Positions 17,427 through 26,184 are shown, counted from the stretch's first letter. The stretch is DNA of 64,000 nucleotides from Stenotrophomonas sp. BIGb0135 (GCF_024810105.1 NZ_JANUDX010000003.1:372001-436000), one strand, 5' to 3'. Translations and numbers: made by a program. The notes: a model not told the origin generated them from the sequence alone.

Positions 17427-18800
17427 ATGAATCAGAACAGCAGGCGCCGACCGATCCGTTCGGCGGCAACCGGGTTGCTGGGCATGTTGATGCCCATCGC
17501 AATGTCTTCCACTGCCCAGACCCCCGCGTTCCCCGTCAACATCGAGAACGCCGCGGCGATCCCGCACACCCAACCGGCCGCGTATCGCGCCACGGCGGCC
17601 AACCCGCAGGTGCTGCCGCCGGCGCAGGGCTTCAACGTCGCGGCGATCGAATCGATGGCCCAGCAGCTCACCTACGGTGAGCGCGTGCCGGGCATGGCGG
17701 TGGCGATCGTCCAGGGCGGCCGCGTCCTCAGCGCGCGCGGTTACGGCGTGACCGACGTCAACAACCCGCAGATGGTCGATGCGCACACGGTGTTCCGCCT
17801 GGCGTCGCTGTCCAAGGCTTTCGCCGGCACCATGGCCGGCCTGCTGGTCAACGATGGCACGCTGCGCTGGGACAGCAAGGTCACCGACTACGTGCCAGGC
17901 TTCCAGCTGAGCACGCCGGAGGCAACCGAGCGCCTGACCGTGGCCGACCTGCTCAGCCACCGCGTTGGCCTGCCCTACAACGCCTACGACCGCGACGTGG
18001 AAGCCAACGCCGAGTACTACACCCTCACCCACAAGCTGGCCTCGACCTCGCTCAAGTGCCTGCCGGGCGATTGCTATGCGTACCAGAACGTGGCCTTCAG
18101 CCTGATCGGCGACGTCGTCTACGCCGCCTCCGGCAGCTTCTACGAGCAGTCGGTCGAGCGCCGCCTGTTCAAGCCGCTGGGCATGGACGATGCCAGCCTC
18201 GGCCTGGCCGGCATCCAGGCCAGTTCGCGCTGGGCCCGCCCGCACGTGCGCAGCCGCAATGGGTGGGTGTCGCTCAATCCCAAGCCCACCTACTACCGCC
18301 TCGCCCCCGCCGCTGGCGTCAACGCCAGTGCCAGCGACATGGCGCAATGGCTGCTGGCGCATACCGGCCACCGCCCCGACGTGCTGCCCGCCCCGCTGCT
18401 GGCCACGCTGCATTCGACCCTGATCAACACCCCGGGCGAAATGCGTTCGGGCTGGCGCCGCGAGCGCCTGCACTCGGCCGGCTATGCACTGGGCTGGCGC
18501 AACTTCGACTACGCCGGGCATGAAGTGGTCTTCCACGCCGGTGCCGTGCAGGGCTATCGCGGCCTGGTCGCGCTGGTGCCCGAGCGCGATCTCGGCATCG
18601 CCATCATGTGGAACGGCGAAAGCAGCCTGCCCAGCGGCCTGCTGCCGACCATCCTGGACCAGGCCATGGGCCTGCCGACCCAGCGCTGGCTGGACGTGGA
18701 CACCGACTTCGGCAGCGACAGCCTGATGGCCGAAGACGGCGCACCGGCGACCAAGCGCAAGGGCGTGTCGTCCAACCGCGCGGTAGCCTCGCCGCGTTGA
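17427..18800 (+). CDS. Class C beta-lactamase-related serine hydrolase
   Basis: A 457-residue secreted serine hydrolase of the beta-lactamase/D-alanyl-carboxypeptidase/EstB superfamily. The N-terminus is a signal sequence ending around 'AMSSTAQT'. The catalytic motifs are complete: S127-L-S-K130 in 'RLASLSKAFAG', Y219-Q-N in 'CYAYQNVAFS', and H370-A-G in 'FHAGAVQG' in place of KTG. HxG instead of KTG is common in the non-lactamase esterases and peptidases of this group, so antibiotic hydrolysis cannot be assumed. The ATG at 17427 was chosen because it starts the signal peptide and lies after a candidate promoter. An earlier start at 17367 would begin inside that promoter. A terminator follows. 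Confidence 0.88.
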   Translation: MNQNSRRRPIRSAATGLLGMLMPIAMSSTAQTPAFPVNIENAAAIPHTQPAAYRATAANPQVLPPAQGFNVAAIESMAQQLTYGERVPGMAVAIVQGGRVLSARGYGVTDVNNPQMVDAHTVFRLASLSKAFAGTMAGLLVNDGTLRWDSKVTDYVPGFQLSTPEATERLTVADLLSHRVGLPYNAYDRDVEANAEYYTLTHKLASTSLKCLPGDCYAYQNVAFSLIGDVVYAASGSFYEQSVERRLFKPLGMDDASLGLAGIQASSRWARPHVRSRNGWVSLNPKPTYYRLAPAAGVNASASDMAQWLLAHTGHRPDVLPAPLLATLHSTLINTPGEMRSGWRRERLHSAGYALGWRNFDYAGHEVVFHAGAVQGYRGLVALVPERDLGIAIMWNGESSLPSGLLPTILDQAMGLPTQRWLDVDTDFGSDSLMAEDGAPATKRKGVSSNRAVASPR

Positions 18801-18820
18801 TCGCGGGCCTGGCGTGAATC

Positions 18821-18848
18821 AAGGAGGCGGCCGCATGGCCGCCTTCTT
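18821..18848 (+). terminator. Intrinsic terminator of the serine hydrolase gene
   Basis: A GGCGGCC / GGCCGCC stem with a GCAT loop (18826-18843), extended by A-T and G-T pairs and followed by a T run. Confidence 0.85.
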
Positions 18849-18916
18849 TTTTGGTCCAACCGATCCGCCCGACATGGGGCGTATGCAGCGTCGGGGAGCG
18901 GCAGGCATTGCCGGGA

Positions 18917-18933
18917 GCCGGCTGACGGCCGGC
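18917..18933. repeat. REP-like palindrome
   Basis: GCCGGC-tgacg-GCCGGC inside a longer imperfect inverted repeat (about 18904-18939). It is intergenic and similar in composition to the palindrome at 46512-46532. Confidence 0.4.
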
Positions 18934-18982
18934 ACTGCCCGAAGCGCGGGGCAAGCACTGCAAGGGCAAAGGCAGCGGCAGC

Positions 18983-19058
18983 GGCGACGGCGACGGCGAC
19001 GGCGACGGCAACGGCAACGCAACGCAACGCAACGCAACGCAACGCAACGCAACGCAAC
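18983..19058. repeat. Microsatellite (GGCGAC)4 (GGCAAC)2 (GCAAC)8
   Basis: Four hexamers GGCGAC (18983-19006), two GGCAAC (19007-19018) and then GCAAC pentamers in tandem up to 19058, which share one unit with the hexamer run. It lies between the serine hydrolase and the histone-like gene and is not part of either. Confidence 0.95.
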
Positions 19059-19060
19059 GG

Positions 19061-19084
19061 CAGCCGAGCGTGGCTCGGCTCTAC
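19061..19084 (-). repeat. GTAG-type REP palindrome (SMAG-like)
   Basis: On the minus strand it begins GTAG, followed by AGCCGAGC-cac-GCTCGGCT. This GTAG-plus-hairpin form is the known pattern of the very abundant short palindromes of Stenotrophomonas maltophilia. Confidence 0.75.
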
Positions 19085-19119
19085 CCTTCGCGTGCGCTAC
19101 CGGGAGACTGTGCAGGCAT

Positions 19120-19162
19120 AAAAAAACCCCCTCCCCGCTGGGCTGCCAGGGAAGGGGGTTTC
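19120..19162 (-). terminator. Terminator of the histone-like gene
   Basis: In the leftward transcript, AAACCCCCTTCCC pairs with GGGGAGGGGGTTT and is followed by a T run. It lies 23 nt past the stop codon of the histone-like gene. The A tract on the other side could also let it act rightward. Confidence 0.85.
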
Positions 19163-19184
19163 AGGTACGGCTATCGGGAACGAC

Positions 19185-19736
19185 TTAGATCAGCGGTGCC
19201 GGGGTTGCCGGCAGGGCGACCGGAGCGGCCTTCTTCTTGCGAACGGCCGGCTTGCGCTTTGCGACTTTCTTCACCGCCTTCTTGGCGGCCGCCTTCTTGG
19301 CCGGCGCCTTGCGTGCGGTGGCCTTCTTCGCGGTGGCCTTCTTGGCTACCTTGCGGACGGCTTTCTTGGCGGTCTTCTTGGCAGCCTTCTTGGCCGTAGC
19401 CTTCTTGGCAACCTTGCGGACGGCCTTCTTCGCGGTCTTCTTGGCGGCGGCCTTCTTGGCGACCTTGCGGACCGCCTTCTTCGCCGTCTTCTTTACTGCC
19501 TTCTTCGCGGTCTTCTTGGCGGCGGCCTTCTTGGCGACCTTGCGGACTGCCTTCTTTGCCGTCTTCTTCACTGCCTTGCGGGCGGTCGCCTTCTTGGCTG
19601 CCTTCTTCACCGTCTTCTTGGCAGCCGCCTTCTTGGCTACCTTCTTGACGGCCTTCTTGGCAGCGGCTTTCTTGGCTACCTTCTTGACGGCCTTTTTGGC
19701 GGCCGGCTTTTTCTTCGCAGCTTTCTTGGTTGCCAT
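19185..19736 (-). CDS. Histone H1-like lysine/alanine-rich DNA-binding protein
   Basis: A 183-residue protein that is almost wholly repeats of the type KKAVKKVAKKAAA, with a short non-repetitive end 'VALPATPAPLI'. Such proteins (AlgP-like, or bacterial H1-like) bind DNA without sequence specificity and act on nucleoid structure and transcription. The ATG at 19736 follows AGGAG at the ideal distance. The gene is alone, with a terminator behind and about 960 bp without genes in front. The DNA repeats make the length of this protein likely to vary among strains. Confidence 0.93.
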   Translation of the reverse strand: MATKKAAKKKPAAKKAVKKVAKKAAAKKAVKKVAKKAAAKKTVKKAAKKATARKAVKKTAKKAVRKVAKKAAAKKTAKKAVKKTAKKAVRKVAKKAAAKKTAKKAVRKVAKKATAKKAAKKTAKKAVRKVAKKATAKKATARKAPAKKAAAKKAVKKVAKRKPAVRKKKAAPVALPATPAPLI

Positions 19737-20021
19737 GGGATGGCTCCTCGTCAGTGATCTATGGAGTTGAAACGCCCAGGTAAAGCAAACCCGCAGTGGG
19801 ACATCGCGGGGACCGCCGTCGCGTCAAGCGCGTCGTGACGGATACGGGGATACCCACCGCAGGTGGCCGGGCAGGTATCGAATGGGAAGGGGCCTTGGAG
19901 TTCGCCGGGGGAAGCGACGCCATCTCCACCGTCTTCTGACGCGAGGTGGATGTCCAGGTTGTGCTTCGCGACTGGATGTCGATTCTGCTCACTCTGTTCG
20001 CAGCAAGGTCTGCTGTGGCGA

Positions 20022-20050
20022 AACCTAATCACGGTTTTTTTCACTGTCAA
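20022..20050 (-). promoter_or_regulatory. Candidate promoter for the histone-like gene
   Basis: On the minus strand, a perfect TTGACA (20050-20045), 17 nt rich in A, then TAGGTT (20027-20022). It would give a leader of about 280 nt for the histone-like gene. The -10 is only a partial match. Confidence 0.35.
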
Positions 20051-20345
20051 CAACCCAGGCGAAAAATTTTCACATGGAGCGTCTCCGCGACGGCGTCCCC
20101 AACCCCGCTGCAAACGCCGTCAGCGGCGCGCCGCGACACCACGCACGCACCGCACCGGCACGCAGTGCGCAGCTCGCGCGAAAAGAAAACCGCTTAAAAG
20201 AAGCACTTTCGTATTTTCGGCACGCACGCGGCGCATGCGCGCCATCGCCCCCGCACGCGCGTTGGCCAACGCCCGAATGCCTACCCACACGGCACCCAAA
20301 CGGACCCGAAAACTTTTCACATCTTCGATCGCTTTTTGACACCCG

Positions 20346-20357
20346 ATTTGCGCAAAT
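20346..20357. repeat. Palindrome ATTTGCGCAAAT
   Basis: A perfect 12-nt palindrome, followed directly by TGCGCAAA so that TTTGCGCAAA and a TGCGCA core are repeated in tandem. It is inside the large gene-free region and could be a protein-binding site. Confidence 0.4.
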
Positions 20358-20648
20358 GCGCAAACTTTCTGACCGTTGCGACCGTTCGGTTCGCCCCTGC
20401 CGAAGACGCCGCGCGCACCGCGCGCGACCATCGCGCTGGCGTCCGATGCGCGCGCGGCGACACCCGACGGCATGCTCATGACCACCGCGGACGCCGACCG
20501 AACGGTTGCGCATGAGCACGCCGACCGATCGCCAGCGGCGCGCATCGCGGTGGTTTTTCATCACGTACGCATAACAGCAGAAACGTGCGCGCCCGATCCA
20601 GGCGCGGAAGCACCGCCCGTTGTCGACCGCCGCGGCCGGCGCGCGGGC

Positions 20649-20678
20649 AAAAAAAAACGGCCGCACCAGGCGGCCGTT
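20649..20678 (-). terminator. Intrinsic terminator after gcvH
   Basis: In leftward reading: AACGGCCGC, loop CTGGT, GCGGCCGTT, then a long T run. It starts 18 nt beyond the gcvH stop codon. Confidence 0.93.
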
Positions 20679-20696
20679 CCTTCGAGCTGGCGACGA

Positions 20697-21092
20697 TCAG
20701 TGCTCGTCGTCTTCCAGCAGTTCGGCGTACTCGTCCGGGCCCAGCAGGTCGTTCAACTCGTCGTTCGCGGAGAACTCGACCACGTAGATCCAGCCTTCGC
20801 CGTACGCGTCTTCGTTGATGGTTTCCGGCTTGTCCGACAGCGCCGAATTGACCTCGACCACGGTGCCGGTGACCGGGCTGTACACGTCCGAGGCGGCCTT
20901 GACCGACTCGACCACGGCGGCCTGCTGGCCGGCCTTCACTTCGTCGCCCACCGCCGGCAGTTCGACGTACACCAGGTCGCCAAGCAGGCCCTGGGCGTGG
21001 TCGGAAATACCGACGGTGACGCGGCCATTGCCTTCGACACGTGCCCACTCATGGGACTTGAGGAATTTGAGGTCGCCGGGGATCTCGCTCAT
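20697..21092 (-). CDS. gcvH: Glycine cleavage system H protein
   Basis: A 131-residue lipoyl carrier protein of the glycine cleavage complex. It shuttles the aminomethyl group from the P protein to the T protein and is then reoxidised by the L protein. The lipoylated lysine is K65 in '[10 protein letters not shown]'. The start '[18 protein letters not shown]' is the typical H-protein beginning, which places the ATG at 21092 and not at the earlier start. It follows gcvT by 89 bp on the same strand. gcvP is not in this window. No glycine riboswitch could be recognised before gcvT or gcvH. Confidence 0.97.
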   Translation of the reverse strand: MSEIPGDLKFLKSHEWARVEGNGRVTVGISDHAQGLLGDLVYVELPAVGDEVKAGQQAAVVESVKAASDVYSPVTGTVVEVNSALSDKPETINEDAYGEGWIYVVEFSANDELNDLLGPDEYAELLEDDEH

Positions 21093-21181
21093 GGGACTGC
21101 TCCGAGGAATATCAGGGGTCAAGAAACGGGGGTAGTGTAACCAGCGGCGCCGACCACTGACAGGCCGGCGCCATGAAAAAA

Positions 21182-22294
21182 TCAGGCCTCGACGAGCACG
21201 CCCGGCTGGGCCTGGCCGTCGCGCACGAACGGGAACTTCACCACGCGCACGGGTACCTGCTTGCCGCGGATGTCCACGTGCACCTGGCCCAGTTCACCGG
21301 CCGGCACACGCGCGAAGGCGATGCCCTTGCCCAGCGTGGGGGAGAACGTGCCGGACAGGATCTCGCCCTGGCCACTGGCGGTGAGTACCGCCTGGCCGTG
21401 GCGCAGCACGCCCTTCTCGTCCATCACCAGGCCGATCATCTGGCGTGCGTCGCCGGCCGCCTTCTGCGCTTCCAGCACGTCGCGGCCGATGAAGGGGCGG
21501 TCTTCGTCCAGCGCCACCGTCCAGGCCAGCGCCGCCTCGTACGGGGTGATCGCTTCGTCCATGTCCTGGCCATACAGGTTCATGCCGGCTTCCAGGCGCA
21601 GCGTGTCGCGCGCGCCCAGGCCCGCCGGGCGCACGCCGGCGGCGGCCAGCGCCGTCCAGAACGCGACCACGTCGGCCTGCGGCAGCAGGATCTCGAAACC
21701 GTCTTCGCCGGTGTACCCGGTGCGCGCCACGAACAGCGGGGTGCCGCTGGCGGCGGTCGCCTCGAGCGCGGCGAAACGGCCGAGCTTTTCCAGCGCCGCG
21801 CGGTCGCCCTCGCCCACCAGGCCGATCACCTTGGCGCGCGCGGTCGGGCCCTGCACCGCGATGATGGCCAGGTCCTCGCGCTCGGTGACCTGCACGTCGA
21901 AGGCGGCGGCCTGCTCACGGATCCAGGCCAGGTCCTTCTCGCGGGTGGAGGCGTTGACCACCATGCGGAAGAAATCGTCGGCCAGGTAGTACACGATCAG
22001 GTCGTCGATGACCCCGCCGCGCGGATTGAGCATGCACGAGTACAGTGCCTTGCCGGTGGCCTTGAGCTTGTCCACCGAGTTGGCCAGCAGCGTGCGCAGG
22101 AACGGCTTGACCTGCGCGCCGCGCAGGTCGACCACGGTCATGTGGCTGACGTCGAACATGCCCGCGTCGCTGCGCACCAGGTGGTGCTCGTCCAGCTGCG
22201 AACCGTAATGGATGGGCATGTCCCAGCCACCGAAATCGACCATCTTGGCGCCGAGCGCGCGGTGGGTGTCGTTGAGAAGCGTCTTCTGGGTCAT
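21182..22294 (-). CDS. gcvT: Aminomethyltransferase (glycine cleavage T protein)
   Basis: A 370-residue T protein. It transfers the methylene group from the aminomethyl-lipoyl arm of GcvH to tetrahydrofolate, releasing ammonia. Seen features are '[19 protein letters not shown]' near the start, '[12 protein letters not shown]' at about 41-52, and the C-terminal barrel with '[10 protein letters not shown]'. Length is as expected (364-375). It probably forms an operon with gcvH. Upstream is the NfeD gene, ending 75 bp before. That gap is too short to hold a tandem glycine riboswitch. Confidence 0.97.
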   Translation of the reverse strand: MTQKTLLNDTHRALGAKMVDFGGWDMPIHYGSQLDEHHLVRSDAGMFDVSHMTVVDLRGAQVKPFLRTLLANSVDKLKATGKALYSCMLNPRGGVIDDLIVYYLADDFFRMVVNASTREKDLAWIREQAAAFDVQVTEREDLAIIAVQGPTARAKVIGLVGEGDRAALEKLGRFAALEATAASGTPLFVARTGYTGEDGFEILLPQADVVAFWTALAAAGVRPAGLGARDTLRLEAGMNLYGQDMDEAITPYEAALAWTVALDEDRPFIGRDVLEAQKAAGDARQMIGLVMDEKGVLRHGQAVLTASGQGEILSGTFSPTLGKGIAFARVPAGELGQVHVDIRGKQVPVRVVKFPFVRDGQAQPGVLVEA

Positions 22295-22369
22295 GACCGT
22301 TTTTCCGGGGGAATGAAGGCAAGACAGCCATTATCCCAGAACCGTCTTCACAACGCCTGCGGCGTTGCG

Positions 22370-22801
22370 TCAGACCTGCTGCACCTTCAACGCCATGCCC
22401 TGCACCGCCACCACGCGCACCGCGCTGCCGGCCGGCAGGTCCGGCCCCTCCACCTGCCAGAACGCATCATCGACCTTGGCCCGGCCCTTCCCGGCGACGA
22501 TGGCCTGGTCCAGTTCCACCACGCGCCCGATCAGCTGTTCGGCACGCCGGTTCAGCAACGGCGCATCGCTCTGCCGGTCGCGCCCGCGTCCCCAGCGCCG
22601 ATAGCACTGGATGGACACCACGCTGAGCAGCACGAAGGCAACCACCTGCCACAGCAACGGAACATCGGCGACCACCGCCACCAGCACGAACACCGCCGCC
22701 GCACCGATCCCGATCCACAACATGAAGGCGCCCGGGGCCAGCGCCTCGGCGGCGAACAGGACCAGCGCCAGTGCGCCCCAGCCGACGACTTCCCAGCGCA
22801 T
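22370..22801 (-). CDS. NfeD-family membrane protein
   Basis: A 143-residue short NfeD protein. Three hydrophobic segments in the first 80 residues ('GWGALALVLFAAEAL', 'FMLWIGIGAAAVFVLV' and 'WQVVAFVLLSVVSI') are followed by an OB-fold C-terminal domain starting 'LIGRVVELDQAIVAGKGRAK'. It corresponds to E. coli YbbJ. NfeD proteins work with SPFH proteins in membrane microdomains. The start codon lies one base after the stop of the SPFH gene, so the pair is translationally coupled. The ATG at 22801 was chosen for this coupling and because the membrane segment begins just after it. Confidence 0.92.
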   Translation of the reverse strand: MRWEVVGWGALALVLFAAEALAPGAFMLWIGIGAAAVFVLVAVVADVPLLWQVVAFVLLSVVSIQCYRRWGRGRDRQSDAPLLNRRAEQLIGRVVELDQAIVAGKGRAKVDDAFWQVEGPDLPAGSAVRVVAVQGMALKVQQV

Positions 22802-22802
22802 C

Positions 22803-23765
22803 TCAGCCTCCCACCCGCGGCGGAACGGCGCGCGGGGTGCGCTTGTCTTCCTGCTTGGCAAACGCCTCGCGCGCCAGCTCGGCGACGCCGGCGATGGAGC
22901 CGATCACCCCGCTGGCCTCCATCGGCATCAGCACCAGCTTCTGGTTCGGCGAGGTCGCCAGTTCCTTGAACGCCTCCACGTACTTCTGCGCGATGAAGTA
23001 ATTGATCGCCTGCACGTCGCCCTGGGCGATGGCTTCGGACACCATCCGGGTTGCGTTGGCTTCGGCTTCGGCCGAGCGCTCGCGCGCCTCGGCATCGCGG
23101 AAGGCAGCCTCCTTGCGGCCCTCGGCTTCGAGCACGGTGGCCTGCTTCTCGCCTTCGGCGCGCAGGATCTCCGATTGCCGCGAGCCCTCCGCCTCCAGGA
23201 TCTGCGCGCGCTTCTCGCGCTCGGCCTTCATCTGCCGCGCCATGGCATCGAGCAGGTCGCGTGGCGGCTGGATGTCGCGGATTTCGATCCGGTTGACCTT
23301 CACGCCCCACGGGTTGGTGGCGTGGTCGACCACGTTCAACAGCTTGGCGTTGATCACCTCGCGCTGGCTGAGCGATTCATCCAGGTCCATCGAACCGATC
23401 ACGGTGCGGATGTTGGTCTGCACCAGGGCGATCATCGCCACCTCCAGCACGGACACCTCGTAGGCGGCCTTGGCCGCATCCAGCACCTGGAAGAACACCA
23501 CCCCGTCCACGCGCACCGCGGCGTTGTCCTTGGTGATCACCTCCTGGCCGGGCACGTCCAGCACCTGTTCCATCATGTTCACCTTGCGCCCCACCCCGTA
23601 CACGATGGGGATCAGGAAATGCAGGCCGGGCGACATCGTGTGGGTGTAGCGCCCGAAGCGCTCCACCGTCCACTCATACCCCTGCGGCACCATGCGCACC
23701 GCCTTGAACAGGATGACCACGGCCACGAAGGCCAGTACCAGCGAAAACAGCACGGTTGGAAACAT
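22803..23765 (-). CDS. qmcA: SPFH/Band 7 (stomatin/QmcA-like) membrane protein
   Basis: A 320-residue SPFH protein with one N-terminal membrane segment ('LFSLVLAFVAVVILFKAV'), the stomatin start 'VPQGYEWTVERFGRYTHT' and the band-7 core up to about residue 180. An Ala/Glu-rich coiled coil of 'EAEGSRQSEILRAEGEKQAT' type then runs to about 245, followed by a C-terminal segment. Members form large membrane rings and organise lipid microdomains or protease partners such as FtsH. Pairing with a short NfeD protein matches the qmcA-ybbJ pair of E. coli. Start chosen at the ATG with GGGAG in front. The biological role here is inferred only from the family. Confidence 0.93.
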   Translation of the reverse strand: MFPTVLFSLVLAFVAVVILFKAVRMVPQGYEWTVERFGRYTHTMSPGLHFLIPIVYGVGRKVNMMEQVLDVPGQEVITKDNAAVRVDGVVFFQVLDAAKAAYEVSVLEVAMIALVQTNIRTVIGSMDLDESLSQREVINAKLLNVVDHATNPWGVKVNRIEIRDIQPPRDLLDAMARQMKAEREKRAQILEAEGSRQSEILRAEGEKQATVLEAEGRKEAAFRDAEARERSAEAEANATRMVSEAIAQGDVQAINYFIAQKYVEAFKELATSPNQKLVLMPMEASGVIGSIAGVAELAREAFAKQEDKRTPRAVPPRVGG

Positions 23766-23815
23766 CGAATCACTCCCTTGATGCCGGGCCGCGCCCGGGT
23801 GTGGCGTTGCTGCCG

Positions 23816-24118
23816 TTACAGCCGGATCCGGCCACGGAGGATGTCCCAGAACATCATCCAGTCGCCGGCGAAAGAATAGAACGGGTGCCTGAAGGTGGCC
23901 GGCCGGTTCTTCTCGAAAAAGACGTGGCCGACCCAGGCAAAGCCATAGCCGCAGACCAGTGCCGCCAGCAGCCAACGAGGTTGTCCGCGCACGAGCGCGA
24001 AGGCGACCAGCAGCAGGACCCCGCAGCTACCGACAAAGTGCAGCCGTCGCGAGACGGCATTGCGGTGCTCGTCCAGATAGAAGGGGTAGAACTGGCGAAA
24101 GGTGGCGAAGCGGGACAT
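23816..24118 (-). CDS. DUF962/Mpo1-like membrane protein
   Basis: A 100-residue membrane protein of the DUF962 family, related to yeast Mpo1, a fatty-acid alpha-dioxygenase. Conserved blocks 'FYPFYLDEHRNAVSRRLHFVG' (in two parts) and 'HVFFEKNRPATFRHPFYS' carry the histidines that bind iron in Mpo1. Two to three hydrophobic segments are present. Bacterial members are uncharacterised, so an oxygenase role is possible but unproven. The ATG at 24118 begins the conserved part. It lies 109 bp after ynfA and 50 bp before the SPFH gene, all leftward. Confidence 0.88.
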   Translation of the reverse strand: MSRFATFRQFYPFYLDEHRNAVSRRLHFVGSCGVLLLVAFALVRGQPRWLLAALVCGYGFAWVGHVFFEKNRPATFRHPFYSFAGDWMMFWDILRGRIRL

Positions 24119-24227
24119 GGCGCGCCCTGCGGAACCGGATGCACCCAGCATAGCGCGGGACACCCGGCAGTGCCGGCCGTTTGCCGGCTCCGCAGGCCGC
24201 CCGAGGCGCTGGGCGACGCTGCCCTGC

Positions 24228-24551
24228 TCAGGCGGGGCGCGGAGCGAACATGATCACCATCATCCCGGCCAGGCACAGGCCGACGCCGAGCAGGTCCCAG
24301 CGGCTGGGGCGGATCCCGTCCACCAACCACAGCCACATCAATGCGGTGCCGATATAGACCCCGCCATAGGCGGCGTACACGCGGCCGCTGGCCGCCGGAT
24401 GCAGGGTCAGCAACCAGGCGAACAACGCCAGGCTGGCGGCCGCCGGCAGCAGCAGCCACGCGCTGCCGTCCCTGCGCAGCCACAGCCACGGCAGGTAGCA
24501 GCCGACGATTTCAGCCACGGCGGTGAGGATGAACAGGAGCAGCGTATTCAC
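24228..24551 (-). CDS. ynfA: YnfA-family (UPF0060) small membrane protein
   Basis: A 107-residue protein with four membrane helices, of the same length as E. coli YnfA (108). Hallmarks are '[20 protein letters not shown]' and '[20 protein letters not shown]'. The family belongs to the small-multidrug-resistance-like fold, and transport of small cations or drugs has been proposed. It starts with GTG (24551) in a GTGA overlap with the mazG stop, so it is translationally coupled to mazG. An ATG start is not available in front of the first helix. Confidence 0.92.
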   Translation of the reverse strand: MNTLLLFILTAVAEIVGCYLPWLWLRRDGSAWLLLPAAASLALFAWLLTLHPAASGRVYAAYGGVYIGTALMWLWLVDGIRPSRWDLLGVGLCLAGMMVIMFAPRPA

Positions 24552-25360
24552 GGCTTGGCTTCGTCGGCCTTGGCCTGTTGCCAGAGCTGTTCCTGCGCGT
24601 CCAGGTCCAGTGCGGCCATCGACTGCCCCGCGGCATCGGCCTGCGCTTCCATCGCGCGGAAGCGACGCTCGAATTTGTGGTTGGCCTGGCGCAGCGCGGC
24701 GCCGACGTCGACCTTGGCGTGGCGGGCCAGGTTGGCGCAGACGAACAACAGGTCGCCCAGCTCTTCCTGCAGCCGTGCGTGGTTGTCCGCCACCGGCCCG
24801 CGCGCGAATTCCGCTGCCACTTCGTCCAGCTCCTCGCGCACCTTGTCCATCACCGGCGCCGGGCCCGGCCAGTCGAAGCCGACCCGCGCCGCACGCGCCT
24901 GCAGCTTCACCGCACGCTGCCACTCGGGCAGCCCGCGCGCGATGCCGGCCAGCGCGGAGGTATCGGTGTGCCCCTTGGCCGCGCGTTCGGCGCGCTTGAT
25001 CGCGTCCCAGTTGGCGTTGACCGCTTCGGCACCGTCGACCGTTGCCTCGGCGAACACGTGCGGGTGCCGCCGCTGCATCTTGTCGCTGATCGAGCGGGCC
25101 ACGTCGGCGAAGGCAAACGCCTGCCGCTCGCTGGCCATCTGCGCATGGAACACCACCTGCAGCAGCAGGTCGCCCAGTTCGTCCTGCAGGTCATCCAGAT
25201 CGCCGCGGTCGATCGCGTCGGCGACCTCGTAGGCCTCTTCGATGGTGTACGGGGCGATGCTGGCGAAGTCCTGCTGCAGGTCCCAGGGGCAGCCCTGCTG
25301 CGGGTCGCGCAGCCGCGCCATGATGGCCAGCAGGCGTTCCAGTTCGGCAGTCGCGGACAT
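24548..25360 (-). CDS. mazG: Nucleoside triphosphate pyrophosphohydrolase MazG
   Basis: A 270-residue MazG with two tandem MazG domains, as in E. coli (263). It hydrolyses NTPs to NMP and pyrophosphate, and in some bacteria lowers (p)ppGpp or removes damaged nucleotides. The N-terminal domain shows 'CPWDLQQDF' and the metal-binding '[10 protein letters not shown]...[10 protein letters not shown]', and the C-terminal domain has 'REELDEV' and 'EELGDLLFV'. The ATG at 25360 follows a GGAGCC sequence and begins the conserved part. It lies 20 bp after cysQ and overlaps ynfA. Confidence 0.95.
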   Translation of the reverse strand: MSATAELERLLAIMARLRDPQQGCPWDLQQDFASIAPYTIEEAYEVADAIDRGDLDDLQDELGDLLLQVVFHAQMASERQAFAFADVARSISDKMQRRHPHVFAEATVDGAEAVNANWDAIKRAERAAKGHTDTSALAGIARGLPEWQRAVKLQARAARVGFDWPGPAPVMDKVREELDEVAAEFARGPVADNHARLQEELGDLLFVCANLARHAKVDVGAALRQANHKFERRFRAMEAQADAAGQSMAALDLDAQEQLWQQAKADEAKP

Positions 25361-25380
25361 CGGGGGCTCCTGGGCAGGCA

Positions 25381-26184
25381 TCAGTCGGGCAACCAGTCGC
25401 GCCAGGGCAGGCGGGTGTCGCCGAGGGCGATGAAATCGCCGTTCAACAGCGTCTGCCGGCGGTTGTAGCGGAACGGCTTGCCGGTGGCTGCCGACAACAC
25501 CGCGCCGCCGGCCGCGTGCAGCACGCACTGGCCAGCCGCGGTGTCCCATTCGGAGGTGGGACCGAGCCGGGGATACACGTCCAGGGTGCCATCGGCGATC
25601 CGGCAGAACTTCAGCGACGAGCCCTGCGCGACCAGCTCGATCTCGCCCATGCGGTCGAGCATCGCCTGGGTCTGCACGCTGCGGTGCGAGCGGCTGGCCG
25701 CGACCTTCAGCGGCGCGGTGGCCGGGGTGCGGGTGCGCAGCACCGAATCGTGCATGCCCTGGCGGCGGTAGGCCAGCTCGCCACGCATGGCGTGCCAGGC
25801 GATGCCGCTGACCGGCGCCAGGACCACGCCGAAGGCCGGCGCGCCTTGGTAGATCAGCGCGATGTTGACGCTGAATTCGTCGTTGCGCTTGACGAATTCG
25901 CGGGTGCCATCGAGCGGATCCACCAGCCAGTAGGCGCCCCAGTGCTGGCGAACGTCCCACGGCACCTGTGCCGATTCCTCGGACAGGATCGGCAGGTCCG
26001 GGGTGAGCTGCTGCAGGCCGCGCTCGATCACCCGATTGGCGGCGAGGTCGGCGGCGGTCAGCGGGCTGTGGTCGGCCTTGATGTCCACCTCGAACGGCGT
26101 GGCGTAGACCGCCATGATCGCGGCGGCCGCGTCCTGGGCGATGGCGATGACGGTTTCACGCAGGTCGGTGGTGAGCTTGATCAT
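25381..26184 (-). CDS. cysQ: 3'(2'),5'-bisphosphate nucleotidase CysQ
   Basis: A 267-residue member of the inositol-monophosphatase superfamily. CysQ removes 3'-phosphoadenosine-5'-phosphate, an inhibitory by-product of sulfate assimilation and of phosphopantetheine transfer. Magnesium-binding motifs are 'LSEESAQVPW' near residue 65, 'WLVDPLDGTREFV' near 85 and the C-terminal 'TSEWDTAAGQCVL'. 'GTREF' is characteristic of CysQ rather than SuhB. The start overlaps the nudE stop in an ATGA, showing coupling. The cysteine biosynthesis genes are not nearby. Confidence 0.95.
   Translation of the reverse strand: MIKLTTDLRETVIAIAQDAAAAIMAVYATPFEVDIKADHSPLTAADLAANRVIERGLQQLTPDLPILSEESAQVPWDVRQHWGAYWLVDPLDGTREFVKRNDEFSVNIALIYQGAPAFGVVLAPVSGIAWHAMRGELAYRRQGMHDSVLRTRTPATAPLKVAASRSHRSVQTQAMLDRMGEIELVAQGSSLKFCRIADGTLDVYPRLGPTSEWDTAAGQCVLHAAGGAVLSAATGKPFRYNRRQTLLNGDFIALGDTRLPWRDWLPD

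Larger units (their letters stand above)
19737..20648. other. Large gene-free region between the histone-like gene and gcvH
   Basis: About 0.9 kb with no open frame showing protein-like composition: candidate frames are Arg- and Cys-rich shadows. Base composition is uneven. Blocks very rich in CGCG and GCGC (about 20120-20160, 20220-20260, 20400-20460) alternate with A/T tracts at 20030-20070, 20180-20215 and 20305-20340. The motif GAAAA-N-TTTTCACAT occurs twice (20061-20075 and 20309-20323). The region probably carries the promoter and long leader of the histone-like gene and may encode a small RNA. Confidence 0.6.

Noticed and set aside
17427..18800. AmpC-type beta-lactamase resistance gene
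   Set aside because: Catalytic Ser, Lys and Tyr are present, but the third motif is HAG, there is no AmpR neighbour, and overall features fit the broad serine-hydrolase group better.
20070..20666. A possible 198-residue protein on the minus strand in the large gene-free region
   Set aside because: It is extremely rich in Arg and Cys, has no ribosome site or recognisable fold, and crosses the gcvH terminator.
22295..22369. Glycine riboswitch before gcvT
   Set aside because: The gap to the NfeD gene is only 75 bp, too short for the usual tandem aptamer, and no conserved core was seen.
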